A stretch of DNA of 64,000 nucleotides from an uncultured Bacteroidaceae bacterium. GTDB lineage: Bacteria > Bacteroidota > Bacteroidia > Bacteroidales > Bacteroidaceae. A program made the position numbers and the translations under genes. Where the stretch lies: the NCBI GenBank assembly GCA_905235285.1, contig CAJOLI010000005.1, positions 20,411 to 84,410 on the forward strand, read 5' to 3'. Shown here one piece after another: positions 1 to 9,851 of this stretch (the first letter of the stretch is position 1; each line of letters begins with the position of its first letter). Below the pieces are notes generated by a model. It ran no database searches. It was given only the letters and a program-made list of their open reading frames with translations, and was not told the origin of the DNA.

Positions 1-1
1 T

Positions 2-3000
2 GATTTCGGCGAACTGCCCGGCGTGTACATTGTAGAGCTTGACCCCAACGACCGCGTCCTTGGAGGTGTAACGACCGACATGAACGGCAACTTCTTCCTT
101 CGCGCCAAGAGCACGAAGAATCGCATCCGCGTGCAGTTTATAGGCTACGAGACTCAAGTGTTCGCCATAGGAGCCGCGAAGAGGTTCAACATCAAGATGA
201 AAGAGACGGCTCAGACGATGAAGGAAACGGTCGTCAAAGCCGACCGCCGTCAGGACGTAGGCATGGGCAATATCCCAAGCCGCGAAGTGTCGATGGCCAT
301 CTCTCACTTTGAGTTGGGCGAGAATGTCGAAGGCATCTCCGTTGCCTCAGCCGAGGACCTGCTGCAAGGCCGCATCGCAGGTCTCGACATCGTGGCATCG
401 TCAGGTGCGCCCGGCGCCGGCAGCCAAATGCGAATCCGTGGTACGACGACCTTGTCTGGCAATGCCAACCCTCTCATCGTGCTCAACGATATACCCTTTG
501 AGGGCGACGTCGCCGCCGACTTTGATTTCAACAATGCCACCGACGACCAGTATGCTGACCTTCTCTGTGTGAACGTCGACGACATCCTGAGCATCGACGT
601 GCTGAAGGATGCCTCGGCCACTGCCCTCTATGGTTCGAAGGGCTCGAACGGTGTAATCAAAATTACGACGCGCAAGGGTAGCCGCGGCAAACCTATAATA
701 AAGTATTCCTACAAACTTACAGAGAAGTACCAACCTGCAGGGATGAAAATGCTCTCAGGCGACGACTACACGATGCTGATGAAGCAGGAATACTTCAACC
801 GCACGCTCGCACGCACCGAATCCTACTCCCAGTACAGCCGTGACGAGTACAACTACAATCCCTCGTTCTCAGAGTTCGAGCAGTTCAACAACAACACAGA
901 TTGGGTCGACGCCGTGACTCAGCACGGCTGGACCCACGACCACTACCTGAGCGTTAGCGGCGGTGGCGAGCGAGCCACATTTATGATTTCGGGAGGCTAC
1001 CTGACGCAGTCTGGCACGACCATAGGGCAGGACTACACGAAGATGACCAGCCGCATGAACCTCGATTACGACATCTCAAAGCGTATCAAAGTCATCACCG
1101 AATTCCAGTTTACATACAGCAAGAACAAGAAGAATCTCGAGAACTACGGCACAATCCTCGGCATAGCCTACAAGAAGATTCCTAACGTAGGCATCTACGA
1201 GCAGGATGCCGAGGGCCACGACACCGACAACTACTACAACATCCGCAGCAATTCCCAGCTCGCCGGTTCGCAGAAGAACCTGATGAACCCCGTGGCGTTG
1301 GCCCGTCTGGCCAAGAACGAGGAGGTAAACCGCCGCGTGTTGCCTACGGCCCGCCTGCAGTACTACATCATAAACCCCACGCTCGACAATAAACCCTTTT
1401 CGCTGAAATACGCTGCCTACATTAATTTCGACATCAACAACCTCAGCCGCAGCCAGTTCCTGCCCGCATCAGTGTCTAACTACAACTGGGACAGCGAGAT
1501 GGTGAACAACGCTCAGGAGTACAGCACCGAGCGTCTGAACATACTCACGGAGAACAAACTCTCTTTCGAGTCAGACTGGAACAACGGACATTTCCTCGTG
1601 GCCAACATGGCTTGGCAGACAGCCAGCGCCACGCAGTCGGCAAATACCACAAAGTCATATGGTCACCCCGACGAGTCGCTCACCGATGCAACTACTGCCG
1701 CCTACCTCAACTACCTGAGCAACGGCAATTCCAAGTCGCGCTCGCTGGCCGGACTTGGCAACATACATTATTCTTATAAAGGGAAATATATCGTCAGCGG
1801 CGTACTGCGCATCGACGGGTCGACGAAGTTCGGAGCCTCACGCCGCTGGGGCGTATTCCCCGGAGCCTCGGCCAAATGGATTATTTCAGAAGAGAAGTTC
1901 ATGAAGCCTCTTGAAAAATACGTCTCGATGCTTGCCGTACGTCCTGGTTGGGGCATCACGGGCAACCAGCCCGGCAGTGACTACTCGCAGTACAGCGTCT
2001 ATTCCATCGACAACTACGGCTACATGGGTGGCACGGTGGTGCGCCCAACAAACATTCCTCTCACTAACCTGCGTTGGGAGAAGACGCGCTCTTACAACCT
2101 TGGCTTTGACCTCGGTTTCTTGGGCAACTTGGTCAATGCCAAGATTGATATCTACGACAAGCAGACAACCGACCTGCTGTGGTCAGGTTATTCCATATCC
2201 ACAACCTCAGGCTTCTCGTCACTGACGTATAAGAACGACGGCAAATTGCAGAACCGAGGCTGGGAACTGGAACTGAGCACCGACCGCATCATCAAGAAGG
2301 GCAAGTTCTCGATGGACTTCAACCTCAACATCGGCAACAACAAGAACGTCATAAAGAAAATTGACGAGAGCATCATGAACCAGTTCAACGACAATGCGGC
2401 AGCCATCAACAACGGTGTCTATCTTACCCGCATACAGATGAACAACTCCTATGGTTCAATCTACGGTTTCCGCTACAAAGGTGTCTACAGCTATAGCTAC
2501 GAGAAGTTCGACAAGGCACAGGCCGAAGGCAAGAGCTGCCCCATAGCTCGCGATGCCGAGGGCAACATCATGTATGACTATGACGGCAATCCCAAGCAGA
2601 TGAAATACGACTATCTGGGCACTAATTACAAGTTCCAAGGCGGCGATGCCATCTACGAGGACATCAACCACGACGGTTCTATCGATGAATATGATGTCGT
2701 CTATCTTGGCAACTCGAATCCTAAGCTCGAAGGCGGTTTCGGCACTACGCTGCGCTATGGCAGCCTCTCGCTCACCATCTTCTGCAACTACCGCTATGGC
2801 GGCAAGATAATCAACAACGCCCGTATGCAAGCCGAGAACATGTACACCGACGACAACCAATGCCGCACCGTCAACTGGCGTTGGCGCAAAGAAGGCGACC
2901 TGACCGATGTGCCGCGTGCCCTCTACCAGCAGGGCTACAACTGGTTGGGCTCAGACCGCTACGTAGAGAATGGCTCATTCCTGCGTATCAAGTACGTCTC

Positions 3001-3223
3001 GCTGCGCTACACAGCCCCAAAGCGTTGGGCTGATGCCATCCGTGCGAAGGCCATCAACGCTTACCTCACGATAAACAACCTCTACTGTTTCACCAAGTAC
3101 TCAGGAACCGACCCGGAGGTAGCCGTGCAGAACTTCAACGCCTCGTTGCCCGGCGTAGCCTACGACTCGTCGCGTACGCCGCGTTCGAAAGACTGGACGC
3201 TCGGACTCTCGGTTACGTTCTGA
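2..3223 (+). CDS. SusC/RagA-type TonB-dependent outer-membrane receptor (5' end cut off)
   Basis: Outer-membrane beta-barrel transporter that imports oligosaccharides with the SusD lipoprotein encoded next. The reading frame is open to the left window edge; the first visible residues (DFGELPGVYIVELDP) already lie inside the N-terminal carboxypeptidase-regulatory-like domain, so the true start and signal peptide are outside the window and the GTG at 23 is not a credible start. The plug follows, with the usual LQGRIAGLDI and ALYGSKGSNGVIKITT motifs, and then a long barrel ending in an aromatic/hydrophobic strand (LGLSVTF), as in SusC proteins. A SusD gene starts 31 bp downstream, which confirms the pair. 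Family assignment is secure; the substrate cannot be read from this protein alone. Confidence 0.96.
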   Translation, partial: DFGELPGVYIVELDPNDRVLGGVTTDMNGNFFLRAKSTKNRIRVQFIGYETQVFAIGAAKRFNIKMKETAQTMKETVVKADRRQDVGMGNIPSREVSMAISHFELGENVEGISVASAEDLLQGRIAGLDIVASSGAPGAGSQMRIRGTTTLSGNANPLIVLNDIPFEGDVAADFDFNNATDDQYADLLCVNVDDILSIDVLKDASATALYGSKGSNGVIKITTRKGSRGKPIIKYSYKLTEKYQPAGMKMLSGDDYTMLMKQEYFNRTLARTESYSQYSRDEYNYNPSFSEFEQFNNNTDWVDAVTQHGWTHDHYLSVSGGGERATFMISGGYLTQSGTTIGQDYTKMTSRMNLDYDISKRIKVITEFQFTYSKNKKNLENYGTILGIAYKKIPNVGIYEQDAEGHDTDNYYNIRSNSQLAGSQKNLMNPVALARLAKNEEVNRRVLPTARLQYYIINPTLDNKPFSLKYAAYINFDINNLSRSQFLPASVSNYNWDSEMVNNAQEYSTERLNILTENKLSFESDWNNGHFLVANMAWQTASATQSANTTKSYGHPDESLTDATTAAYLNYLSNGNSKSRSLAGLGNIHYSYKGKYIVSGVLRIDGSTKFGASRRWGVFPGASAKWIISEEKFMKPLEKYVSMLAVRPGWGITGNQPGSDYSQYSVYSIDNYGYMGGTVVRPTNIPLTNLRWEKTRSYNLGFDLGFLGNLVNAKIDIYDKQTTDLLWSGYSISTTSGFSSLTYKNDGKLQNRGWELELSTDRIIKKGKFSMDFNLNIGNNKNVIKKIDESIMNQFNDNAAAINNGVYLTRIQMNNSYGSIYGFRYKGVYSYSYEKFDKAQAEGKSCPIARDAEGNIMYDYDGNPKQMKYDYLGTNYKFQGGDAIYEDINHDGSIDEYDVVYLGNSNPKLEGGFGTTLRYGSLSLTIFCNYRYGGKIINNARMQAENMYTDDNQCRTVNWRWRKEGDLTDVPRALYQQGYNWLGSDRYVENGSFLRIKYVSLRYTAPKRWADAIRAKAINAYLTINNLYCFTKYSGTDPEVAVQNFNASLPGVAYDSSRTPRSKDWTLGLSVTF

Positions 3224-3254
3224 CTTACCGATTCAATAATCCACTCTTTTCATT

Positions 3255-4940
3255 ATGAAAAAGACATCTCATATTATAGTTTCAACCTTCGCTTTAGCTG
3301 CTTCTCTCTTGTTTCTCTCTTGCAACGACTGGCTCGAACTCATGCCCGAGGACAGCACCATCGAAGAGGAATTCTGGAAGAACGGCAATCAGGTGGAGAG
3401 TGTCGTGCGGGCATGCTACCGCTATATGCAAGAGGACAACCTCATGCAGCGCATCATTCTATGGGGCGAGCTGCGCTCCGACGAGGTGCAGAACGGCGCC
3501 AGCATCTCAGCCAGCGAGACCGATATCATCAACGCCAAGGTGAAGTCGAACAACGCATACTGTGACTGGGCTTCGTTCTACACAGTCATCAACGACTGCA
3601 ACAAGGTGCTTGAGTTTGCTCCAGCAGTGCGCCAGCTTGATGCTAATTTTGACGAGGTAACCTGTAAGGCATATATGGCTGAGGCTTACACGCTACGAGC
3701 CCTGTGCTACTTCTACCTCTTACGCACCTTCCGCGATGTGCCTCTCGTGCTCGAAAGCAGCAAGACAGACGAACACGACTACAACGTGAGCAACCGCGAC
3801 ACGGCAGAATGGATAAGCTACTACGCCCTGCCCATCAATGTCGCTGCCTTCACAGCCGAAGCCTATCCGCTGGTCAATCAGGAGCACTACGTACTCGACC
3901 GCATGATAGACGACCTTAAGATAGCCCGTGAATATGCCGCCACAGAATGGGAGAGCGATGCCGAGAGCCACGGCAGAGTTACGCGCCGCGCTGTTGAAGC
4001 CCTCTTGGCCGACTATTACCTCTGGCGCGCCTCTATCAACCAGCCTATCGATGCATCGCGAGCCACCGACGACTACCACCAGTGCATAGCACTCTGCGAT
4101 GCTGTAGTCAACGAAACGGCAGAGATGGAGGAGGCAGAGCTCGTCGAAGGCGCCGACCTCCTCGGCGATGTCTTCTATACGGGTAACTCCGGCGAGAGCA
4201 TCTTCGAGCTGAACTTCACCACCAACGGCCATGCCAACAATGCCACTGCCACGCTCTACGGCAATACACTCAAGAATCGCAATCCACATCTACTTGCCGC
4301 CGTGAGCATTCAGGCACTGTTCAATCAGAACAAAGCCAGCAGCGACGAGGCCGACTACGACTACCGCAGCAAGGATTTCTTCAATGCCAAGGACAATCAC
4401 ATCTTCAAATACGAAGGCCAGACGCCGCCTGCCGAATTCAGCTCTCGGTCTGCCACCTACACCTATCGCGGAGCAAGCAGCCAGGCTAACTGGATTTTCT
4501 ATCGTCTGGCCGACATCTATCTGATGAAAGCCGAAGCTTTAGCTCAGATTGCCGAGTCAGCCGAGGAAATCAGTAATGTTGTCACCCTCTGCAACATGAC
4601 TTATATCCGAGCTTGCACTGACAACGCTGACGTGAAAGACTCACTCGACCATGCCGCTTATGCTTCTCCCTCGGATGTCCAGCGTCTCGTCCTCGCAGAG
4701 CGCCAACGTGAACTGATGTTCGAAGGCAAACGTTGGTTCGACCTTCTGCGTCTGGCACGCCGTGAGGCCAATGTTGCGAACAGCTGGCAGTACCTCGAAT
4801 CGCGCTACGACGAGGACGTCACTACCATCCGCAACAAGATGACCTCCATCGAGGCATGGTATCTGCCTATTTACTTCAACGAAATTAAGATCAATGGCAA
4901 TCTTCGCCAGAATACATATTATGAATCTCAAGATGAATAG
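3255..4940 (+). CDS. SusD/RagB-type glycan-binding lipoprotein
   Basis: Surface lipoprotein that forms the lid of the preceding SusC barrel and binds the glycan. The 561-residue product starts with a lipoprotein signal peptide (MKKTSHIIV... LLFLSC, lipid on the Cys of the lipobox near residue 23), followed by the SusD N-terminal signature NDWLELMPED and the TPR-like helical body (AEAYTLRALCYFYLLRTFRDVPLV). The C-terminal region carries the family motif LAERQRELMFEGKRWFDLLR. Length is normal for SusD (about 500-600). It follows SusC by 31 bp and precedes the FAS1 lipoprotein by 4 bp, so the genes are very likely one transcript. Confidence 0.96.
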   Translation: MKKTSHIIVSTFALAASLLFLSCNDWLELMPEDSTIEEEFWKNGNQVESVVRACYRYMQEDNLMQRIILWGELRSDEVQNGASISASETDIINAKVKSNNAYCDWASFYTVINDCNKVLEFAPAVRQLDANFDEVTCKAYMAEAYTLRALCYFYLLRTFRDVPLVLESSKTDEHDYNVSNRDTAEWISYYALPINVAAFTAEAYPLVNQEHYVLDRMIDDLKIAREYAATEWESDAESHGRVTRRAVEALLADYYLWRASINQPIDASRATDDYHQCIALCDAVVNETAEMEEAELVEGADLLGDVFYTGNSGESIFELNFTTNGHANNATATLYGNTLKNRNPHLLAAVSIQALFNQNKASSDEADYDYRSKDFFNAKDNHIFKYEGQTPPAEFSSRSATYTYRGASSQANWIFYRLADIYLMKAEALAQIAESAEEISNVVTLCNMTYIRACTDNADVKDSLDHAAYASPSDVQRLVLAERQRELMFEGKRWFDLLRLARREANVANSWQYLESRYDEDVTTIRNKMTSIEAWYLPIYFNEIKINGNLRQNTYYESQDE

Positions 4941-4944
4941 CCAT

Positions 4945-6711
4945 ATGAAAACCATATACAAGCAGCTGCCGCGTTTCCTGTTCATTGCCGCAGTGGCTGG
5001 GCTGACCTGCCATGCCTGCCAGGATGCCGAATGGGACGACCACTACTCCGCTTCAGGCTCTACGGCCACGGCTTCGCTCATCGAACTATTGCGCAGCCAC
5101 AGCGAGTTCTCGAATTTCATGACGTTGCTGGAGCAGACAGGCGGCGACAGCATACTCGCCTACGACCAGACGTTCACCGTCTTTGCTCCTACCAACGACG
5201 CCTTGGCTGAGTTTGGCGCTACAGAAGGCGCAATGACTGAGGTCGTAAAGAATCATGTCGCCCGCTATCTCTATGGTTCTTCCAACCTCGTCGACACGAC
5301 CTATCTGCGCGTCAAGATGCTTAATGGCAAGTATCAGGAACTCACACGCGAAGGCTCGGAGATCTGTTTCGCAGGCATACCACTTCCGTCCAATCCCCTC
5401 ATCGCCACTAACGGCATAATCTATGCTCTCAACAAGAAAGCCCAGTACTATGGCAACCTCTGGGAGATACTTGCTAACGGAACTGGGCGCTACGACTCGC
5501 TCTACCACTACATAGCAGCCTTCAACGACACTACGACGACAAAATCGGCCGTTGAAGTAGGCGAGAACAACCGCGGGCAGAAACTTTACTTCCACAACCA
5601 GTGGATGAAGAAATACGGAGCCATAAACCTCGAGGACAGTCTCTATACGGCTTTCCTGCCGACGAACGAAGGATGGAACGTTGCCTACGCTGCCATCAGC
5701 CCCTACTTTCGCACCTTCGGCTCGCTAATCGAGGACCGTACGCCCACAAGTTCTTTCAACTATCGTAGGAGCTACGAGACCGACACCCCTGTCAGCGACT
5801 CGCTGCAGGACATACACACCCGCGAGACTATAGCCCGCGACATCCTTTTCCGACGCCGGCCCGACTTCATGACACCCGCAGGCGATACACTTATGACCAC
5901 CTCGGGCGACACCTACCACCATCCAGCCTACCTCGTCGAGGGACTCACGCCACAGACCGCAAGCAACGGCCAATACTATTCTGTAGACCGCTTGCCTCAC
6001 CATGCCGACGACCTTTTCCTGAAGACAATAAAGATTGAAGCAGAGAAATCGGCTGGCCGCGAATTCCTCTATGCCACGCTGACCAATCGCAGTGCCGCAG
6101 AAGGCAACCTCAGGGATTCCGTATCTAATATGCAATTCCTTGAGGTCGTAAATACGTCGACCAACAACCTCACGCCCCCGCAGGTCGTCTTCAATGTTCC
6201 CAACGTCCTGGCTGCGAAGTACAATATCTATGCAGTATTCGTGCCTGCACAAGCGTTCGACACTCTGGCCGTAGGCTACCGACAGCCAGACACTATCGTC
6301 TGCCGGCGCGACACCGTCATCAACCGCATACAATACCACGCAGGCGATGAAGCTGTCATCAAGTACCCCTACTATGATGCCGACAGCACAAAGGTGTGTT
6401 TCTACCTCAGCTACGTCCACGAGCAGCCTAACAGCTCAGGATATAATATGTACCGCGATGACAAGATCGAGAGCGACCCCGACACGGGCGAGTACTTCAT
6501 CACTAAGGGCTACGAAACCACTACGTTTCTTGTGGCGCGCAATTTCCAGTTCCCTTTCGCCAACTATTCCGGTTCGGCTTTCGCAGAGAAAGATGTTCAA
6601 GCGGTCAACACAAAGATATGTGTTGCCACAAATCTCACCAATGCCGACAAACGAACCATGGGCTATAACATGCGGATAGACTACCTTATTCTTGAACCTG
6701 TAATCGAATAA
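4945..6711 (+). CDS. FAS1 (fasciclin)-domain lipoprotein of the PUL
   Basis: Predicted 588-residue cell-surface lipoprotein. The start was placed at the ATG 4 bp after the SusD stop because it gives a clean lipoprotein signal (MKTIYKQLPRFLF... LTCHAC); two ATGs 12 and 24 bp upstream would overlap susD. Residues about 30-190 look like a fasciclin domain, with the hallmark TVFAPTNDALAEF near the start and NGIIYALNK near the end. The second half, with a further FAS1-like opening (YTAFLPTNEGW) and a beta-rich C-terminus, is less clear. FAS1 lipoproteins occur next to SusCD pairs in several Bacteroidetes PULs and are thought to act as accessory glycan-binding or adhesion proteins. The exact role here is unknown. 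Confidence 0.85.
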   Translation: MKTIYKQLPRFLFIAAVAGLTCHACQDAEWDDHYSASGSTATASLIELLRSHSEFSNFMTLLEQTGGDSILAYDQTFTVFAPTNDALAEFGATEGAMTEVVKNHVARYLYGSSNLVDTTYLRVKMLNGKYQELTREGSEICFAGIPLPSNPLIATNGIIYALNKKAQYYGNLWEILANGTGRYDSLYHYIAAFNDTTTTKSAVEVGENNRGQKLYFHNQWMKKYGAINLEDSLYTAFLPTNEGWNVAYAAISPYFRTFGSLIEDRTPTSSFNYRRSYETDTPVSDSLQDIHTRETIARDILFRRRPDFMTPAGDTLMTTSGDTYHHPAYLVEGLTPQTASNGQYYSVDRLPHHADDLFLKTIKIEAEKSAGREFLYATLTNRSAAEGNLRDSVSNMQFLEVVNTSTNNLTPPQVVFNVPNVLAAKYNIYAVFVPAQAFDTLAVGYRQPDTIVCRRDTVINRIQYHAGDEAVIKYPYYDADSTKVCFYLSYVHEQPNSSGYNMYRDDKIESDPDTGEYFITKGYETTTFLVARNFQFPFANYSGSAFAEKDVQAVNTKICVATNLTNADKRTMGYNMRIDYLILEPVIE

Positions 6712-6725
6712 ACCTCTTGACCACT

Positions 6726-9700
6726 ATGAAAAGAATTCTTTATTCACTTTTCTCTTTTCACTTTTCACTCTTCACTCTTTTGTTGGCCTGTTGTGCACAG
6801 GCAATGGCACAATCCGACAAAGGCGTGGTTGAGGGGCGAGTCGTTGACGTGGCTACAGGCCAAGGCATCGTAGGCGTCACCGTGAGCAGCGGTACGGCAC
6901 AAGTCTTCACGGACTCGTTAGGCCATTATCGACTGCCGGGCCTCACGGGTGTTGCTGCCTTAGCCTTTGACGGCGAGGGCTATATCTCGCGAACGATGCT
7001 TGTCCCGGTGACGTCAGACAGCGTCCACGCCAATATTGTCTATCTATCTGGTGTCGTTTTCTCCCCGATTGCGGCTCAGCGCAATGCATACACCAACACG
7101 GCCAGCCTTTCTGTTGACGACGCCGTTTCCGACTATCTGGCCCACGACGTACGCGCCGTACGCCGAAGCGGACAATACGGCATAGGCAATCAGATGTTCA
7201 TTCGGGGGCTTAACTCTCTGAATGCCACCGCGCATCCGCTTATCGTTCTTGATGGTGTCGTCGTTGATGAGTTCCCTGGCGAAACGTCTATCCACGAAGG
7301 CTTCTACATCAACCGCCTGCTCGACATCGATCCACAGGACATTGACCGCGTAGAGGTTATCAAGGATGCCACCGCGCTCTACGGCTCCAAGGGAGCTAAC
7401 GGCGTAATTCTCATCTACACCAAGCGGGGCCTCACAGACCAGACCCGCATAACGCTCAATGCCAGCCTTTCCACCAAGCAACGCCCTCATCTGCCGCAGA
7501 TGATGAACGGCGCGGAGTTCCGCCGCTACGTCTCTGAGATTTATCAAGGTAGCGACAATGGCAATGCTGCGGCAGGTGGCTTCGATGGTATCTTCAACGA
7601 AAACACAGCCGACCGCACCTACAATGCCAACCACGGTGCTACCGACTGGAACGACGAAGTCTACCATACAGGCCTGCTCCAGCGCTACTCACTCGGCATA
7701 CAAGGAGGCGACGACGTAGCTCGCTACAATGTTTCCGTAGGTTATCTCACTGGCAACGAGGTCGTGCGCAACGTTGATTTCTCGAGAATCAACACCCGTG
7801 TCAATGCCGACATCAACCTTACGAAATGGTTTGACCTAGGGGCTGAAGTGTACTTCACTCGCGTCGAGCGTGAGTTGCGCGACGATGGCACTGATGCTTT
7901 CACCTCACCAACCTACACCGCACGTATTAAATCGCCGTTCTTCAATCCTTTCAGTTTCACTGACGATGGCTCAACACTCACGCGCACCCTCGCTAACGTA
8001 GATGCACTCGGAGTAACAAACCCCCGCGCACTCATTGAAAATGCCAAGGGAGAGCACAAGCAGTACCGCTTCAGCATTAATGCTACACCAACTTTCCACA
8101 TAGGCAGGGACTGGACCGTACGCGGTCAGTTCTCTTACTATCATGACAAGACCGGCGAACACTACTTCTCGCCAATGATGGGCGTCACGCCACAGAAACT
8201 CGAAGGCCTTGGCACCAGCCGTAACACCGTAAAGGAACAAGACATAAGGCAGTCGAGCATATACGCTGACGTCAACCTGGGCTACCACCATCTTTTTGCC
8301 GATGCCCATGATTTACGTCTCAGTCTCGGGCAGCGCGTCTTTGCCAACTCCTACAAAAGCACTTACGGAGAGGGCCACAACACCGGCGACGACCAAATAT
8401 ATAACCTGTCAACGAATCTCGACTTCCTGCAAACTGGCGGCAACGATGTCCACTGGAACAGCACTTCACTCTACCTGCAGGCCAACTACACGCTCCACAA
8501 CAAATACAGCCTGTGGGCCGTAGCCGCTGCCGACGCTTCGTCGCGTTTCGGGGCTAAGGCTTCCGGCTCCCTTGCAGCCTTAGGCACACGCTGGGCTCTC
8601 TTCCCCTCAGCAGGTATCAGTTGGGATGCCAAAGGCGAGCGCTTCCTCAACAACGCCTCGTGGATTGATGCCCTCAAGGTCAAGGCCTCATGGGGAATGA
8701 GCGGCAACGATGCCATCGATGCCATAGCCTCATGGGGCTATCTCTCGCCAATCAACTACGCTGGCGTAGCAACAGGCCACATCATCGGGAATCTCCGCAA
8801 CGACAAGCTGAAGTGGGAAACGACGACCAAACTCACGGCTGGCATCGAGATGGCCTTCTTGCACGACAGACTCAGCCTCGGCTTCGACGTATATCGCCAC
8901 ACGACCGACGACCTGCTCAACTATCGCAACGCCGACCGCCTGTCAGGAAAATCATACTATCTCACCAATGCTGGCAGCCTGCGCAACCAAGGCTTCGAGG
9001 CTCAGGTCAACGGTAAGCTCATAGCTTCGCGCCGCTTCAACTGGCACATGGGGCTCTCGCTGAACCACTACAAGAATGAGATTACCGACCTGCCCGAAGG
9101 CGAATTCATCACAGAGGTGCTCGATGGCTATGTACTCTCGCGCAAAGGAGAAGCTGCGGGTGTTTTTTATGGATATAAGACGGCAGGAGTTTTCGCTACT
9201 ACCGCTGAAGCGGATGCTGCAGGCCTGAAGATTCGCAATGCCGACACCTCGCTCAGCAGCTTTGCGGCTGGTGACATACATTTCCTCGAGCCTAATGCCG
9301 AAGCGGCCGACGGCATCATCGACGAGAACGACCGCACCATCATAGGCGACCCCAACCCAGACCTCACCGGTGCCCTGCTTAGCCGCTGGCAGTGGCGTCA
9401 CTGGGAGTTAGACCTCCACTGCTCGTTCCAGCTCGGAGGGGACATTTACAACTACCAGCGCAGTCAGCTCGAAGCAATGAGTTCGCTGCACAACCAAAGC
9501 GCAAGCGTACTCAACCGCTGGCGAGGCGAGGGACAACTCACTGACGTGCCACGCGCCGCCTACGCCGACCCCCTTGGAAACAGCCGCTTCTCCGATTGTT
9601 GGATTGAGGATGGCTCCTTCTTCAAAATCAGGCAGCTGCGCCTCGCCTACAACCTACCCATCAACAATCCTTTCATCGAAGGCTTCTCGGTATGGGCTGC

Positions 9701-9845
9701 TGTCGACAATGTCTGCACATTCACACGCTACCTCGGCGCAGACCCGGAATGCTACTATGGCAACTCCGTCTTAACGCAAGGAATTGATTTCGGCCTCATG
9801 CCATCATGCCGCACCTTCACTTTTGGTATTAAATTGAATCTCTGA
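6726..9845 (+). CDS. Second SusC/RagA-type TonB-dependent receptor
   Basis: Complete 1039-residue SusC-type importer. The ATG at 6726 is preferred over an in-frame TTG at 6717. The signal peptide (MKRILYSLFSFHFSLFTLLL, ending near AQAMAQ) is encoded by a run of tttcacttttcact-type repeats seen elsewhere in the window. Then come a carboxypeptidase-regulatory-like domain (GVVEGRVVDVATGQGIVGVT), the plug with MFIRGLNSLN and ATALYGSKGANGVILIYTKRG, and a beta-barrel ending in FTFGIKLNL. The paired susD starts 6 bp after the stop. It is clearly divergent from the first SusC, which suggests two import systems for different pieces of the same glycan (inference). Confidence 0.96.
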   Translation: MKRILYSLFSFHFSLFTLLLACCAQAMAQSDKGVVEGRVVDVATGQGIVGVTVSSGTAQVFTDSLGHYRLPGLTGVAALAFDGEGYISRTMLVPVTSDSVHANIVYLSGVVFSPIAAQRNAYTNTASLSVDDAVSDYLAHDVRAVRRSGQYGIGNQMFIRGLNSLNATAHPLIVLDGVVVDEFPGETSIHEGFYINRLLDIDPQDIDRVEVIKDATALYGSKGANGVILIYTKRGLTDQTRITLNASLSTKQRPHLPQMMNGAEFRRYVSEIYQGSDNGNAAAGGFDGIFNENTADRTYNANHGATDWNDEVYHTGLLQRYSLGIQGGDDVARYNVSVGYLTGNEVVRNVDFSRINTRVNADINLTKWFDLGAEVYFTRVERELRDDGTDAFTSPTYTARIKSPFFNPFSFTDDGSTLTRTLANVDALGVTNPRALIENAKGEHKQYRFSINATPTFHIGRDWTVRGQFSYYHDKTGEHYFSPMMGVTPQKLEGLGTSRNTVKEQDIRQSSIYADVNLGYHHLFADAHDLRLSLGQRVFANSYKSTYGEGHNTGDDQIYNLSTNLDFLQTGGNDVHWNSTSLYLQANYTLHNKYSLWAVAAADASSRFGAKASGSLAALGTRWALFPSAGISWDAKGERFLNNASWIDALKVKASWGMSGNDAIDAIASWGYLSPINYAGVATGHIIGNLRNDKLKWETTTKLTAGIEMAFLHDRLSLGFDVYRHTTDDLLNYRNADRLSGKSYYLTNAGSLRNQGFEAQVNGKLIASRRFNWHMGLSLNHYKNEITDLPEGEFITEVLDGYVLSRKGEAAGVFYGYKTAGVFATTAEADAAGLKIRNADTSLSSFAAGDIHFLEPNAEAADGIIDENDRTIIGDPNPDLTGALLSRWQWRHWELDLHCSFQLGGDIYNYQRSQLEAMSSLHNQSASVLNRWRGEGQLTDVPRAAYADPLGNSRFSDCWIEDGSFFKIRQLRLAYNLPINNPFIEGFSVWAAVDNVCTFTRYLGADPECYYGNSVLTQGIDFGLMPSCRTFTFGIKLNL

Positions 9846-9851
9846 CCCGCA

